A stretch of 64,000 bases of DNA from Legionella israelensis (GTDB lineage Bacteria > Pseudomonadota > Gammaproteobacteria > Legionellales > Legionellaceae). The DNA lies in NCBI RefSeq assembly GCF_004571175.1, contig NZ_CP038273.1, forward strand, positions 2,914,001 through 2,978,000, written 5' to 3'. The notes beneath the pieces are model-generated. The model saw only the letters and a list, made by a program, of their open reading frames with translations, did not search any database and was not told the DNA's origin. The first letter of the stretch is position 1. The number at the start of each line of letters is the position of its first letter. The position numbers and the translations under genes are program-made. Below, one piece after another: positions 18,252 through 27,920 of the stretch.

Positions 18252-19410
18252 GGATAAGCTACAATGGCTTGCAAATCTTGTTCGCTTTGATACCACCTCG
18301 CAAAACTCTAATCTTGCCCTGGTTGACACAATAGGAGATTGGTTAAATCAATATCGTATTTTTTTCAAGATGATTTATGGCTCTGATAAATCTAAAGCCA
18401 ATTTATTCGCGATGATACCTGCAAGCAATGGTGAGACCAAAGGCGGTATTGTTTTTTCGGGACATACAGATGTTGTTCCCGTGGATGGGCAAATATGGAA
18501 TAGCGATCCATTCATAGTCATTGAACGCAATGGAAAAATATATGGTCGAGGGACTTGTGATATGAAAGGCTTTATTGCTGTAGTGCTTTCCCTTGTTCCG
18601 GATATTTGCAAAATGAAATTAAATAAACCCATCTATTTTTCATTTAGCTGTGATGAAGAAATCGGTTGCCTTGGCGTACCTTATATTGTGCAATATATAA
18701 AAGAAAGCAAGATTTTTCCACAAGCGTGTATTGTCGGTGAACCATCAAGAATGCAGCCCATTACAGGATATAAAGGGAGACAGGTTTTTCATTGTCAGGT
18801 TAAAGGACTTGCCGCTCATTCCTCTTTGGCACCGCGTGGTTGCAATGCAGTTGAATATGCCAGTCGCTTGATTACCTATATCCGACAATTGGCTCTTTTT
18901 TTCCAGAAAGAAGGTCCATTTGATAAAGATTTCGATGTGCCTTTTACGACTTTGTCAACCAATATTATTAGTGGTGGCTATGCTCGTAATGTGATTCCGG
19001 CCAATTGCGAATTTATTTTTGAAATCCGCTACATTCCTGATTTTTCAAAAGAAAGTCTTCGCAGTCAGGTTGAAAATTACATCAATGAAGAGTTATTACC
19101 AGAAATGCGTAAAACATATTCGGAAGCAGATATTTTTATTGACATTATTTCCGATGCTCCAGGCTTCTCTGTCTCGGAAGATGAACCAATCACTGATTTA
19201 ATACGCAAGATAATCGGCATAAAATCACCTAAAAAAGTATCCTATTCTACTGAAGCCGGCATATTTCAGCGAGCGTCAATTCCTACCATTATTTGTGGTC
19301 CGGGTGATATCGATCAGGCACATCGTGCCAATGAGTTTATAACGGTTGAACAATTAAATCTTTGTGAAAATGTGCTACGTAATATCATTCATTTTTTCTG
19401 CGTAAAATAA
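18250..19410 (+). CDS. argE: Acetylornithine deacetylase (M20 metallopeptidase family)
   Basis: This 386-aa enzyme hydrolyses N-acetylornithine to ornithine in arginine biosynthesis and is a dizinc enzyme. Metal and catalytic motifs are SGHTDVVPV, GRGTCDMKGF and SCDEEIGCLG (the Glu-Glu pair); a C-terminal GPGDIDQAHRANE supplies the last His. The length matches E. coli ArgE (383 aa). The Shine-Dalgarno is strong (AGGAAGGAG) but lies inside a hairpin. Other M20 amidohydrolases are possible, but CDMKG and the GDIDQAH ending are ArgE-type. Confidence 0.9.
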   Translation: MDKLQWLANLVRFDTTSQNSNLALVDTIGDWLNQYRIFFKMIYGSDKSKANLFAMIPASNGETKGGIVFSGHTDVVPVDGQIWNSDPFIVIERNGKIYGRGTCDMKGFIAVVLSLVPDICKMKLNKPIYFSFSCDEEIGCLGVPYIVQYIKESKIFPQACIVGEPSRMQPITGYKGRQVFHCQVKGLAAHSSLAPRGCNAVEYASRLITYIRQLALFFQKEGPFDKDFDVPFTTLSTNIISGGYARNVIPANCEFIFEIRYIPDFSKESLRSQVENYINEELLPEMRKTYSEADIFIDIISDAPGFSVSEDEPITDLIRKIIGIKSPKKVSYSTEAGIFQRASIPTIICGPGDIDQAHRANEFITVEQLNLCENVLRNIIHFFCVK

Positions 19411-19543
19411 ACCTGACGATTGCTTTTGGATTTTTTTGAAGTGTGAGAAGACAAGATGCAGAATCAAGCATACACGACGGTATATGCGAATTCGAGGTTC
19501 ATACCGCGGACGTTCTTCTCTAAGAGAGAGTTTTGAAAGAAAG

Positions 19544-20047
19544 CTATTGGTTTTTTATACGATAAAATTTACTTTCCATCCCTTTATAACTTCCATCCCT
19601 GTAATATTCCATGCCGCACTTTTCCATGACGCGAAAAGAAGCGGTGTGTTCTTTATCGGCATAGGCAATGATATAATCCGCATTAATATGTTGTTTTGCC
19701 CAGTCTAATAAGGCTTGCAATACTTCAGTGGCATAGCCTTTATCCCAGAATTTTTTGTGAAAAAGATAACCTATTTTAGTTTCGCCGGTTTTAAATTTAT
19801 CAAAATAGGCTCTGCCAACAAACTCTCCCGTTTCAAGTTCAAAAATGGCAAAACAAGGTAGATTCCTTTTGTTGCATTCGAAAAGACAATCATTGATCAT
19901 TTCCTGAATTTCATCGCGATCCAAGGTGCCTGAAGGAAAAAATTTTTTCACTTCCGGATCCTTTTCTAAATCTTCTAAAAGTTGAATATCAGATTTTTGA
20001 ATAAATCGCATACCAAGATTTTTTGTTTTTATAAGATATTTTTTCAT
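19544..20047 (-). CDS. GNAT N-acetyltransferase (RimJ/RimL type)
   Basis: This 167-aa acetyl-CoA-dependent acetyltransferase begins with NLGMRFIQKSDIQLLEDL. The acetyl-CoA loop is in IGYLFHKKFWDKGYATEVLQALLDWA, with a GYATE variant of the usual GxGxA, followed by FRVMEKCGM near the C-terminus. The architecture matches proteins that acetylate ribosomal protein N-termini or small molecules; the substrate is unknown. It lies alone between argE and the IS-interrupted operon and is on the opposite strand to both. Confidence 0.88.
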   Translation of the reverse strand: MKKYLIKTKNLGMRFIQKSDIQLLEDLEKDPEVKKFFPSGTLDRDEIQEMINDCLFECNKRNLPCFAIFELETGEFVGRAYFDKFKTGETKIGYLFHKKFWDKGYATEVLQALLDWAKQHINADYIIAYADKEHTASFRVMEKCGMEYYRDGSYKGMESKFYRIKNQ

Positions 20048-20552
20048 AATTCTTACGGTTCAAAAGAAGGTTTCAATCCATCAACTATAATTTAAGCAGG
20101 TAAAAATAACTATGCGCCTGTTATAAAAATAGATGTACAAAATCGAAATTGTAAGGGAATGTTTATAAGATCAGGAAAGATATGAAATTATTACCTTTTA
20201 AAGCATCACATATTGCATCCATAGGTGTGGAGCTGGAATTTCAAATTATAGATACGAATTCATATATTCTTGCCTCGCGGGCAAAAGACCTTATCAGAGC
20301 ATTAAAAGAAACCCATTATCAAAAGCTTATAAAACCTGAAATTACCCAAAGTATGATTGAGATTAACACGTCTATTCATGATTCACCAATGACTTTATTA
20401 AAGGAGTTGTTTGAATTACAAGCCATTTTATTAGCAATAGCTGCCGGTGCGAAGGTTAATTTTTGTGGGGGAGGAACACATCCATTTCAAAAATGGACAA
20501 TGCAAAAAATTTTCCCGACCCAACGATACAAAAAAATATCACATACGTTTCG

Positions 20553-20559
20553 TTATCTA
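20553..20559. repeat. Target-site duplication, left copy
   Basis: TTATCTA directly before the IS left end is repeated at 21579-21585 directly after the right end. Seven bp fits the IS982 family. Confidence 0.9.
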
Positions 20560-21578
20560 ACGTGAATTCGATGTAACTGTTTAAGGATTATCCTGCAAAG
20601 AGAAAATATATTGAAAACCCAGACCTTTTGTGATCTTATTTGTTTTTTCTAAGAACAGTAATAGGATACAAGAGGCCTGGAATGGATAAGTTAGTCGAAT
20701 TATTCTGTATTGTCGATGATTTTTGTCAAAAGTTTTTACCAATCTTTGAGCAGCAACTTATAAATATTTCAGGCAAAGTCAGGAAGAAACCCTGTAGCCT
20801 GTCTATGTCCGAAATAATGACGATAGTGATACACTACCACCAATCCAATTATCGAAACTTCAAAAGCTATTATTCTTATGTTTTGCAGAAAGATTTACGT
20901 CCCTATTTCCCAAAACTGGTCAGCTATAGCAGAATGACTGAGCTGATGCCATCTTGTATAGTGCCATTAACGGCATTTTGCCACAATCAATCAAAGACTC
21001 TAACTGGCATTTATTTCGTAGACTCAACCCCTATTGAGGTCTGCCACGTTAAAAGAGCGCAACAGAATAAAACATTTAAGGGGTTAGCGGAGAAGTCCAA
21101 ATCAACTATGGGATGGTATTTTGGTTTTAAACTTCATTTGGTGGCCAATGATAAAGGTGAGCTAATGGCTTTTAAAATAACCTCAAGCCGAACAGATGAC
21201 CGAACGGTTGTGCCCGATTTAAGTAAAAATCTGTTGGGTAAAATGATTGGAGATAAGGGATATATTTCCCAAAATCTGACCGAGAAACTTGCTGAAAGAG
21301 GCTTGCAACTACTGACCAAAGTCAGAAAAAATATGAAGCAAAAAGTGCTCGATGCCTTTGACAAAGTCCTGTTGAGAAAAAGAGCCATTGTTGAATCTGT
21401 TATTGACCAATTAAAAAATATTTCAAATATCGAACACTCAAGGCATCGTTCTGTCTTTAATTTTATGGTCAATATCTTGGCTGGTTTGGCAGCTTATGCA
21501 CTTAAGCCAAAGAAACCTTCCTTGAATATTGAAAAAACATTCGTGGCTGTCGTTTGACCAGTTATATCGAATTCACGT
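20560..21578 (+). mobile_element. IS982-family insertion sequence (1019 bp)
   Basis: The terminal inverted repeats are 20 bp (ACGTGAATTCGATGTAACTG on the left, one mismatch on the right). A 7-bp direct target repeat, TTATCTA, flanks the element. There is one transposase gene of 291 codons. The element is complete, sits inside the ybdK-like gene, and is likely still capable of transposition. Confidence 0.93.
20682..21557 (+). CDS. IS982-family transposase
   Basis: This 291-aa DDE transposase starts at MDKLVELF. The frame is open from 20640, but the ATG at 20682 follows the GAGGCCTGGA ribosome-like region and matches the family's usual start. Features: an N-terminal helical part; the first catalytic Asp in IYFVDSTPIEVC; DKGYISQ (second Asp); and KRAIVESVIDQLKN (catalytic Glu). 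No frameshift is seen, so it appears intact. Confidence 0.92.
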   Translation: MDKLVELFCIVDDFCQKFLPIFEQQLINISGKVRKKPCSLSMSEIMTIVIHYHQSNYRNFKSYYSYVLQKDLRPYFPKLVSYSRMTELMPSCIVPLTAFCHNQSKTLTGIYFVDSTPIEVCHVKRAQQNKTFKGLAEKSKSTMGWYFGFKLHLVANDKGELMAFKITSSRTDDRTVVPDLSKNLLGKMIGDKGYISQNLTEKLAERGLQLLTKVRKNMKQKVLDAFDKVLLRKRAIVESVIDQLKNISNIEHSRHRSVFNFMVNILAGLAAYALKPKKPSLNIEKTFVAVV

Positions 21579-21585
21579 TTATCTA
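21579..21585. repeat. Target-site duplication, right copy
   Basis: TTATCTA follows the IS right end and duplicates 20553-20559. Confidence 0.9.
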
Positions 21586-22333
21586 GCCAAGAGAGCCACT
21601 GTTTTTGGTCAACATATTCATATTGGTTGTGCCAATGGCGATGATGCTATTTATCTTACCCATGCGTTTGCTCGCTATGTTCCTCAATTCATTGCTCTCA
21701 GCGCTTCTTCTCCTTTTTATCAGGGTATTGATACCGGTTTTTTCTCTTCTCGCTCAAATGTTTTTAATGCCTTTCCTTTAGGAGGTTGTATTCCTGCTCT
21801 TAAGGATTGGCAGGAATTTTCAAGTTATTTCTATAAAATGCGTGATTGGGGAGTCATTGACAGTATGAAGGATGTCTACTGGGATGTTAGGCCAAAACCT
21901 GAGCTGGGTACGGTAGAAATACGTGTATTTGATACTCCTCTTATGCTTAGAAAAACCGCTTTAATTGTCGCTTATGTTCAGGCATTGGCCTTATATTTAC
22001 TGGAAGAAAAATCCATACCATGGTCATCTGATTTATATTATCTCTACAATTATAACCGTTTTCAGGCCAGTCGATATGGTTTTGAGGGTGAATTTGTCAA
22101 TCCTTTTATATCACAACGGATTCTAATTGCTGATGATATTCTGGCAACGATTAAAAAAATAGAAAAATATGCCCGTCAAATTGGCAGCAGCGAATACATT
22201 GCTGAGTTGAAGAACCTGGTGATGAACAATAAGAGCGATGCAATACGTTTAAGAGACCAATTTAATCATCTTGGTTCCTTTCCTAAAGTGGTTGCTGAAC
22301 AATGCCAGTGGTGGAGAGAGCATTGAGGAAAAT

Positions 22334-23344
22334 ATGATGAGAAAACAAGTTGATATAGCAGAGCAGGTAAAGCAATTAAAGGAAACTCGTCTCAGTAGCT
22401 ATCTGAGTTCGCAGGAAATTGAAACCATGCTTAGCCATTGCAAAATAGTTTCATTTTTGCCTAAGCAAATTATTTTTCATCAGGGTAAATGTGTTGAAGG
22501 CTTTTATCTTATTGTGAAAGGTAATGTAAATGTGTATGCCCGTACTTTGGGTGAAGGAATAAAAAAAATAGAAGTGTTAGGTCCTGGAGATTTTCTGGGC
22601 GAGATTTCTTTTATCGAAAATGATCCTTCACTGACTTCGGCAATTACTGAGAAACAAGTTAAATGCTTGCATATAACTTCAATTTATTTTGAGCTGCTTG
22701 CTAGCTACTCTCCTGAAACAAAATATAAAATTTTACGAAAAATCAGTATACAAGTATGTCGACGTTTAAAACACATACACGATAAGGCAGCTGATTTTAT
22801 TGCACATACTGATATGATTGCATTGTCTCTTTTTGGTCGGGTTGTTCATTCATTTACTCATCCAAAGCCATTAGCTCATTCTATTGATTACACACCTTTA
22901 AGAAAAAAAGTTTTGTTTCAGAGGTTTACAGAAATAGAAATGGATGAACTATTTGCGCTTATGCAACCTTTAGAGGCGCCTAAAAACTGCATTTTAATTC
23001 ACGAAGGAGAAAAAAATCCTTCCTGTTTTATTGTTATTCACGGGGCTGTCCAATCCAGCATTATGCAGGATAATAAAATGGCCAAGTTATCCGTCATTGG
23101 ACCTGGGACATTATTTGCCAGTATTGCCTGTGTGGATGATAAATCGGAATTCACCATTACCTTTATGACTTGTGAATCAGCGTTATTACTGAAAATTTCA
23201 GAGGAAAAACTAAGGTTTTTGCAAAAAAATAAACCATTATTATGGTTTAAATTATTTAATTTAATTTGCGAATCCATCATAGCACTTGGAAAATCCATTA
23301 ATAAACTGGATATTCGATTGCACATAGAAATGTATAATAGGTGA
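22334..23344 (+). CDS. Protein with two cyclic-nucleotide-binding (cNMP) domains
   Basis: This 336-aa protein has two CRP-like beta-roll sensor domains. The first, about residues 25-140, has LPKQIIFHQGKCVEGFYLIVKGNVNVY and LGPGDFLGEISFIEND; the second, about 190-310, has CILIHEGEKNPSCFIVIHGAV and IGPGTLFASIACVDD. No helix-turn-helix follows, so it is not a CRP-type regulator. ATGATG at 22334 follows TGAGGAA and is chosen as start. It sits 7 bp after the ybdK-like gene and 6 bp before the amidotransferase, which suggests nucleotide sensing linked to that enzyme pair. The first domain has the GEI part of the phosphate-binding cassette; the second does not, and may not bind nucleotide. Confidence 0.85.
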   Translation: MMRKQVDIAEQVKQLKETRLSSYLSSQEIETMLSHCKIVSFLPKQIIFHQGKCVEGFYLIVKGNVNVYARTLGEGIKKIEVLGPGDFLGEISFIENDPSLTSAITEKQVKCLHITSIYFELLASYSPETKYKILRKISIQVCRRLKHIHDKAADFIAHTDMIALSLFGRVVHSFTHPKPLAHSIDYTPLRKKVLFQRFTEIEMDELFALMQPLEAPKNCILIHEGEKNPSCFIVIHGAVQSSIMQDNKMAKLSVIGPGTLFASIACVDDKSEFTITFMTCESALLLKISEEKLRFLQKNKPLLWFKLFNLICESIIALGKSINKLDIRLHIEMYNR

Positions 23345-23350
23345 AGCGAT

Positions 23351-24265
23351 ATGTGTAGGATATTGTCTTATCTTGGTAAACCAACAGTAGTTGAAGAGCT
23401 GCTCTATAAGCCAGATAATTCTTTTATTAAGCAAAGTTATCATCCGAAATACATGCCTTATTTGCTTAATCTTGCGGGTTTTGGTATGGCTGTGTGGGAT
23501 CAAGGTTCATTCAATCCTCATATTCCATATCTATATAAAACACCGCAGTTACCTTTTTATGATGAAAATTTACGTAATTTGGCTGCAAAAATATCTCCCC
23601 ATTGTCTTTTAGCTCATTTGCGCGGAGTGTCTTATCATGAAAGACAAGTGGTGACCAGTCAAAATGTTCATCCCTTTGTTTTTCCCAGTGTGAATATTGC
23701 TCTCGCCCATAATGGAGCACTGTATGATTTTGATGCGATGCGTTACGATCTATTGGAATTTATAAAGGATGAGTATAAAAAATATATAAAAGGCACAACT
23801 GACAGCGAATGGATATATGCTGTCTTTTTGTCTCAGTTATCCAACGATAAATATGACGCAACAAATATCATCAATGCTGTTATCTCCACCCTGAAAATCA
23901 TTAAAGAAGTCAGACGACAACATAATATTGCCATTAATTCACCGGTCAATCTGTTTATTACCAATGGAGAGTTTATTGCAGCCACTCGTTTTGTTCTGGA
24001 TTACGGTTGGCAGCCGGATGATGCCTCTTCTTCCACTCATTATTATGCCTATCATTCCCTCTGGTATACCTACGGTGAAAGCTATGGATTTTATGATGAC
24101 GAATATAAAATGAAAGGTGGCAAAAAAAAACTCAGCATCATTATAGCTTCGGAACCGTTAACCGAAGATACCACCACCTGGCTGGAAGTGCCGGAATATA
24201 CACTCATTTTTGCTCATCGAGATAAAGGTGAGATTAATATTATTTCCCGCGATATTAATCTTTAA
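23351..24265 (+). CDS. Class II glutamine amidotransferase (YafJ/EgtC-like)
   Basis: The 304-aa protein starts MCRILSYLG, so Cys2 becomes the N-terminal nucleophile after Met removal. AHLRGVSYHERQ, LAHNGALYDF and GTTDSEWI are the class II amidotransferase motifs. The enzyme would release ammonia from glutamine or hydrolyse a gamma-glutamyl bond, as EgtC does in ergothioneine synthesis. It is the third gene of the operon with the ybdK-like ligase and the double cNMP protein. A ligase plus an EgtC-like gamma-glutamyl hydrolase suggests a gamma-glutamyl intermediate, but no EgtB or EgtD is present here. Confidence 0.88.
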   Translation: MCRILSYLGKPTVVEELLYKPDNSFIKQSYHPKYMPYLLNLAGFGMAVWDQGSFNPHIPYLYKTPQLPFYDENLRNLAAKISPHCLLAHLRGVSYHERQVVTSQNVHPFVFPSVNIALAHNGALYDFDAMRYDLLEFIKDEYKKYIKGTTDSEWIYAVFLSQLSNDKYDATNIINAVISTLKIIKEVRRQHNIAINSPVNLFITNGEFIAATRFVLDYGWQPDDASSSTHYYAYHSLWYTYGESYGFYDDEYKMKGGKKKLSIIIASEPLTEDTTTWLEVPEYTLIFAHRDKGEINIISRDINL

Positions 24266-24311
24266 CATGAGACTTTAAGTCGATATGACCGTTTTCGACC
24301 AGGCTGAGCAC

Positions 24312-25442
24312 TTATATTAAAAGTTGTTCACAGATGGAGTAATATATTTTAGTCAGGATTTCAAGCTCGTTTAAAGATACCGATTCATTCACCTGATGAA
24401 TCGTGGTATTGAGTGGCCCAAGCTCAATGACTTCAACGCCATAAGGGGCAATAAATCGCCCATCGGATGTGCCGCCGCTGGTAGATAATTCTGGATCTTG
24501 TTCTGTATGCATCATAACAGCCCGACGAGTTTTTTCCAGTAAACACCCGTGAGAGGTTAGAAAAGGGTTTCCGTTTAAGCGCCATTCAATAAAAGGATCC
24601 AATCCATATTTGGTAAAGCAATCCACTACCCTTTGTTTCAGGAGGGCCTCCGTTTGTTCCGTGGAGAAGCGAAAATTTAATCTCATTTCCAACGTGCCCG
24701 GTATAATATTACCGGCATGCCCGCCGGCATTAATGAAAGTAATTTGCATGGAGGTAGGGGGGAAAAAAGCGTTCCCTTGATCCCATTCAGTCGATGTTAA
24801 CTCTGAAAGAGCTGGACTGACGGAGTGAATAGGATTTTCTGCCAGGTGGGGATAGGCAACATGACCTTGTATTCCCTGAATGAGGATTTTCGCCGTTAAA
24901 GATCCTCGACGTCCAATTTTTATGACATCGGCAATGCTTTGGGAACTGGACGGCTCGCCGACAATACAAAAATCAGGATGAATGTTTAGCTGTTTTAATT
25001 GCTCCATAACATAGGGGGTGCCTAAATGAAAATGATCACCTTCTTCACCGCTGGTGATTAAAAAACCCAGACTGCCATTAAAGGATGAATGTTCCCGGAC
25101 AAACTGTTTAGCCATCATCATCATGCAAGCGAGGCTGCCTTTCATATCCGCCACACCACGTCCATACAATATTCCTGCTTTATGGTGTAATATAAAAGGA
25201 TCACTATGCCATTGGCGAGGATCGCCTACAGGTACAACATCGGTATGACCTGCAAAGACTAAAAGAGGAGAATCCTGACCGATTCTTGCAAAAAAATTGG
25301 AGACAGGTGGATTATTCAGTTGAATGCATTCAAACCCCAGTTTTTTCAAATAATCTATCATATAATTCTGGCAACCGGCATCTTCTGGAGTTAAAGATGG
25401 GAAGCTGACCAGTTTGGTAAGTATCGATTGAAGATTATCCAT
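24312..25442 (-). CDS. dapE: Succinyl-diaminopimelate desuccinylase
   Basis: DapE is a 376-aa M20-family dizinc hydrolase making LL-diaminopimelate from its N-succinyl form in lysine/peptidoglycan synthesis. Motifs are VFAGHTDVVPVGD, GRGVADMKGSLA, TSGEEGDH (catalytic Glu pair) and STSGGTSDGRFIA, the last typical of DapE. The length equals E. coli DapE (375 aa). It is the third minus-strand gene after a cystathionine-type PLP enzyme and dapD. The dapD-dapE gap of 234 bp is filled mostly by a palindromic repeat, which may affect read-through. Confidence 0.96.
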   Translation of the reverse strand: MDNLQSILTKLVSFPSLTPEDAGCQNYMIDYLKKLGFECIQLNNPPVSNFFARIGQDSPLLVFAGHTDVVPVGDPRQWHSDPFILHHKAGILYGRGVADMKGSLACMMMMAKQFVREHSSFNGSLGFLITSGEEGDHFHLGTPYVMEQLKQLNIHPDFCIVGEPSSSQSIADVIKIGRRGSLTAKILIQGIQGHVAYPHLAENPIHSVSPALSELTSTEWDQGNAFFPPTSMQITFINAGGHAGNIIPGTLEMRLNFRFSTEQTEALLKQRVVDCFTKYGLDPFIEWRLNGNPFLTSHGCLLEKTRRAVMMHTEQDPELSTSGGTSDGRFIAPYGVEVIELGPLNTTIHQVNESVSLNELEILTKIYYSICEQLLI

Positions 25443-25516
25443 GACAAACGGTCCTGATGTTGGTTATTTTTTTACTGTAATGTATAGGAATTGGGTTTTT
25501 GTGCACTTGCTCTCTT

Positions 25517-25689
25517 CTCGACTTTGTGAGTTTTTCCGCTTACGAATCACTACGGCAACCGCGGTGTCTCCATCACCAGTATATTTATCAAAATCCAGTG
25601 TTTTCCAAGACTTTGATAAATAGGATTAGCCATTTTTATGGACCCTGTGGTCAAGCCACAAGGATTCGTAAATTTTTCACAAAGTCGAG
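25517..25689. repeat. MITE-like palindromic repeat, family A, copy 1
   Basis: The 173-bp element has long imperfect terminal inverted repeats: the outer 13 bp, CTCGACTTTGTGA, are identical at both ends. The interior has an inverted TTTATCAAA/TTTGATAAA pair and GGACCCTGTGG-TCAA-CCACA. It matches 48624-48789 in layout and in many blocks. There is no coding capacity. The right end runs into dapD and supplies its last three codons and stop. Confidence 0.85.
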
Positions 25690-26507
25690 TCTCTTAACAG
25701 TTCATTAATACTGACTTTGTTTCGGGTTTTTTCGTCAACTTGTTTAACTATTACCGCACAATACAGACTGTACTGACCTTTTTCATCTGGAAGATTTCCG
25801 GGAACAACTACAGAGCCTGCGGGGATACGGCCATAGGTGACTTCTCCTGTCATACGATTGTAAATTTTTGTGCTCTGCCCCAGATAAACTCCCATCGACA
25901 ATACAGAGTTTTCTTCCACAATTACACCTTCCACAACTTCTGAGCGGGCTCCAATAAAACAGTTATCTTCAATAATAGTAGGATTGGCTTGCAAGGGTTC
26001 CAATACACCGCCGATGCCAGCTCCTCCAGAGATGTGAACGTTTTTTCCAATTTGAGCACAAGAGCCAACGGTTGCCCAGGTATCAACCATCACGCCTTCA
26101 TCAATATAGGCACCTATATTTACATAAGAAGGCATTAATACCGTGTTTTTACCGATAAAGGCACCGCGTCTTACCATGGCATGAGGCACGACTCGAACAC
26201 CGGCCTTTGCAAATTCACTCTCACTGTAATCGGTATATTTTAATGACACTTTATCATAAAACTGACAAAATCCTGCATCTATCGCGTGATTGGAATAGAG
26301 CTTAAAGGATAATAGAATGGCTTTTTTTAACCATTCATGCACGACCCACTGATGGTTCTGTTTTTCTGCTACCCTGAACCGACCATTGTCTAAACCTGAT
26401 AATATTTCATCCAATGCTGAAAGCAGGCCACTTGGCGCTTGATGAATGTTTAGGTTGTGCCGTTCTTCAAATGCAGATTCTATAATGTTTTGTAATGTGC
26501 TGCTCAT
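25677..26507 (-). CDS. dapD: Tetrahydrodipicolinate N-succinyltransferase
   Basis: DapD is a 276-aa hexapeptide-repeat (left-handed beta helix) trimer that succinylates tetrahydrodipicolinate with succinyl-CoA in lysine/diaminopimelate synthesis. Hexapeptide repeats are seen from about residue 120 to 220 ([46 protein letters not shown]). The length is normal. The final codons, Ser-Thr-Leu-stop, are formed by the terminal inverted repeat of a family A element, so the native C-terminus was replaced. The start ATG follows AAAGGACAG. Confidence 0.96.
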   Translation of the reverse strand: MSSTLQNIIESAFEERHNLNIHQAPSGLLSALDEILSGLDNGRFRVAEKQNHQWVVHEWLKKAILLSFKLYSNHAIDAGFCQFYDKVSLKYTDYSESEFAKAGVRVVPHAMVRRGAFIGKNTVLMPSYVNIGAYIDEGVMVDTWATVGSCAQIGKNVHISGGAGIGGVLEPLQANPTIIEDNCFIGARSEVVEGVIVEENSVLSMGVYLGQSTKIYNRMTGEVTYGRIPAGSVVVPGNLPDEKGQYSLYCAVIVKQVDEKTRNKVSINELLRDSTL

Positions 26508-26547
26508 GTCTGTCCTTTATGAATTTATTTGATTTTGTTTACAGAAC

Positions 26548-27702
26548 CTAACTTAAGGCATAATCAAGATCTGCCTGAAGATCTTTGTAATGTTCAATAC
26601 CTACAGAAAGCCTTATAAACCCATCTTCAATACCTAAGGCGCGGCGTTTTTCAGGAGGAATGGAGGCGTGCGTCATAATGGCAGGATGTTCAATTAGACT
26701 TTCCACACCACCAAGACTTTCTGCAAGAGTAAACAGTTCGCAGCGCGATAGAAAACGCTTCGCTTCATCAAGTCCTCCTTTAATCACCAGGGAAATCATG
26801 CCGCCAAAATCAGCCATTTGCTCACAAGCCAGCTGATGTTGAGGATGCGTGTCAAGTCCTGGATAAATGACCTGCCTTACTTTGTCATGATGACTGAGCC
26901 ATTTGGCCAAATGTTGAGCGTTCTCGCAATGACGTTCCATTCGTAATGATAGAGTTTTTAAACTGCGTAAAACAAGAAAGCTGTCAAAAGGGCTGGAAAT
27001 CGCTCCACATGAATTCTGCAGAAAAGCGATTTTTTCACTAAGCTCAGGTTTGTCGCCAACCACAACGACACCGTTGACAACATCAGAATGTCCGTTCAGA
27101 TATTTAGTGGCTGAGTGAAGAACGATATCAAAACCCATTTCCAAAGGTCTTTGCAACCAGGGTGTGGCAAAGGTATTGTCAGCTACGGAAATGAGTTTAT
27201 GTTTCTCGGCAAGTTGGGCAATCTGAGGTAAATCGGCCAGCTTCAGCATGGGATTTGAAGGCGTCTCAACCCAAATCATTTGAGTTTTTGGGGTAATGGC
27301 TGATTCAATATTGGCGGGATTAGTCATGTCTACAAAAGAAAAACTCAGATGTGACGTTCGGGTTTTGACTTTGTCAAACAGGCGAAAGCTGCCTCCGTAA
27401 AGATCATCGGTCGCAATGATGTGAGCTCCGGCATCCAGTAAATCAATGACTGTATTGACCGCAGCCATTCCGGAGGCAAAAGCAAATCCCCGCTGACCTG
27501 ATTCCAGGCTGGCGATACAATCTTCATAAGCCTTTCGCGTCGGGTTTTGTGTTCTCGAATATTCATATCCCTGATGTTCGCCAGGAGCAGATTGTCGGTA
27601 AGTTGAGGTTGCATAGATGGGAGTCATCACGGCTCCTGTGCTTTCACAAGGATATTGGCCGGCATGAATGGCGCGTGTATCAAAATGTTTGTTATTATTC
27701 AT
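26548..27702 (-). CDS. Cystathionine gamma-synthase/lyase (PLP-dependent Cys/Met metabolism enzyme)
   Basis: This 384-aa fold-type I PLP enzyme begins with HFDTRAIHAGQ. YEYSRTQNPTR supplies phosphate contacts, and SATKYLNGHSDVVNG contains the Schiff-base Lys. C-terminal SLGGVESLIEHPAIMTHASIP is the family signature. It either makes cystathionine from O-acyl-homoserine and cysteine or cleaves cystathionine or homocysteine; sequence motifs alone do not separate MetB from MccB/CTH. It is first in a minus-strand set with dapD and dapE. It faces a GGDEF-EAL gene across a 218-bp spacer. Confidence 0.92.
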   Translation of the reverse strand: MNNNKHFDTRAIHAGQYPCESTGAVMTPIYATSTYRQSAPGEHQGYEYSRTQNPTRKAYEDCIASLESGQRGFAFASGMAAVNTVIDLLDAGAHIIATDDLYGGSFRLFDKVKTRTSHLSFSFVDMTNPANIESAITPKTQMIWVETPSNPMLKLADLPQIAQLAEKHKLISVADNTFATPWLQRPLEMGFDIVLHSATKYLNGHSDVVNGVVVVGDKPELSEKIAFLQNSCGAISSPFDSFLVLRSLKTLSLRMERHCENAQHLAKWLSHHDKVRQVIYPGLDTHPQHQLACEQMADFGGMISLVIKGGLDEAKRFLSRCELFTLAESLGGVESLIEHPAIMTHASIPPEKRRALGIEDGFIRLSVGIEHYKDLQADLDYALS

Positions 27703-27920
27703 ATCTTTACCTTTTCAAATGGCCGCTCTTCTATAAATAGTGGCTTTCCTTACTATTGAAGCTCATCTGTCTCACATTGAAATATTTTATTCAACATAAT
27801 CAATGAATTTTTGACTATACTTTAGCATAAGTATTAGCACCATCATTTTGAGTTAAAAATAGTGCAAGCAAGCCAGGAAAACAGGACAATAAAAAATTAT
27901 GTCATTCTAGAGAGGATTGA

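Larger units (their letters stand above)
20182..22326 (+). pseudogene. YbdK-like carboxylate-amine ligase (glutamate-cysteine ligase family 2), split by an IS
   Basis: The N-terminal 126 codons (20182-20559) have SIGVELEFQIID, the family 2 ATP/glutamate-binding start. The C-terminal 246 codons (21586-22326) have FGQHIHIGCANGDDA and RPKPELGTVEIRVFD. Deleting the IS and one target copy restores a single frame of about 372 aa, the usual YbdK length, with no other defect. The intact enzyme would join a carboxylate and an amine using ATP; YbdK itself has weak gamma-glutamyl-cysteine ligase activity. It was the first gene of an operon with a cNMP-domain protein and a class II amidotransferase. The insertion is probably recent and should abolish function. 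Confidence 0.9.
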
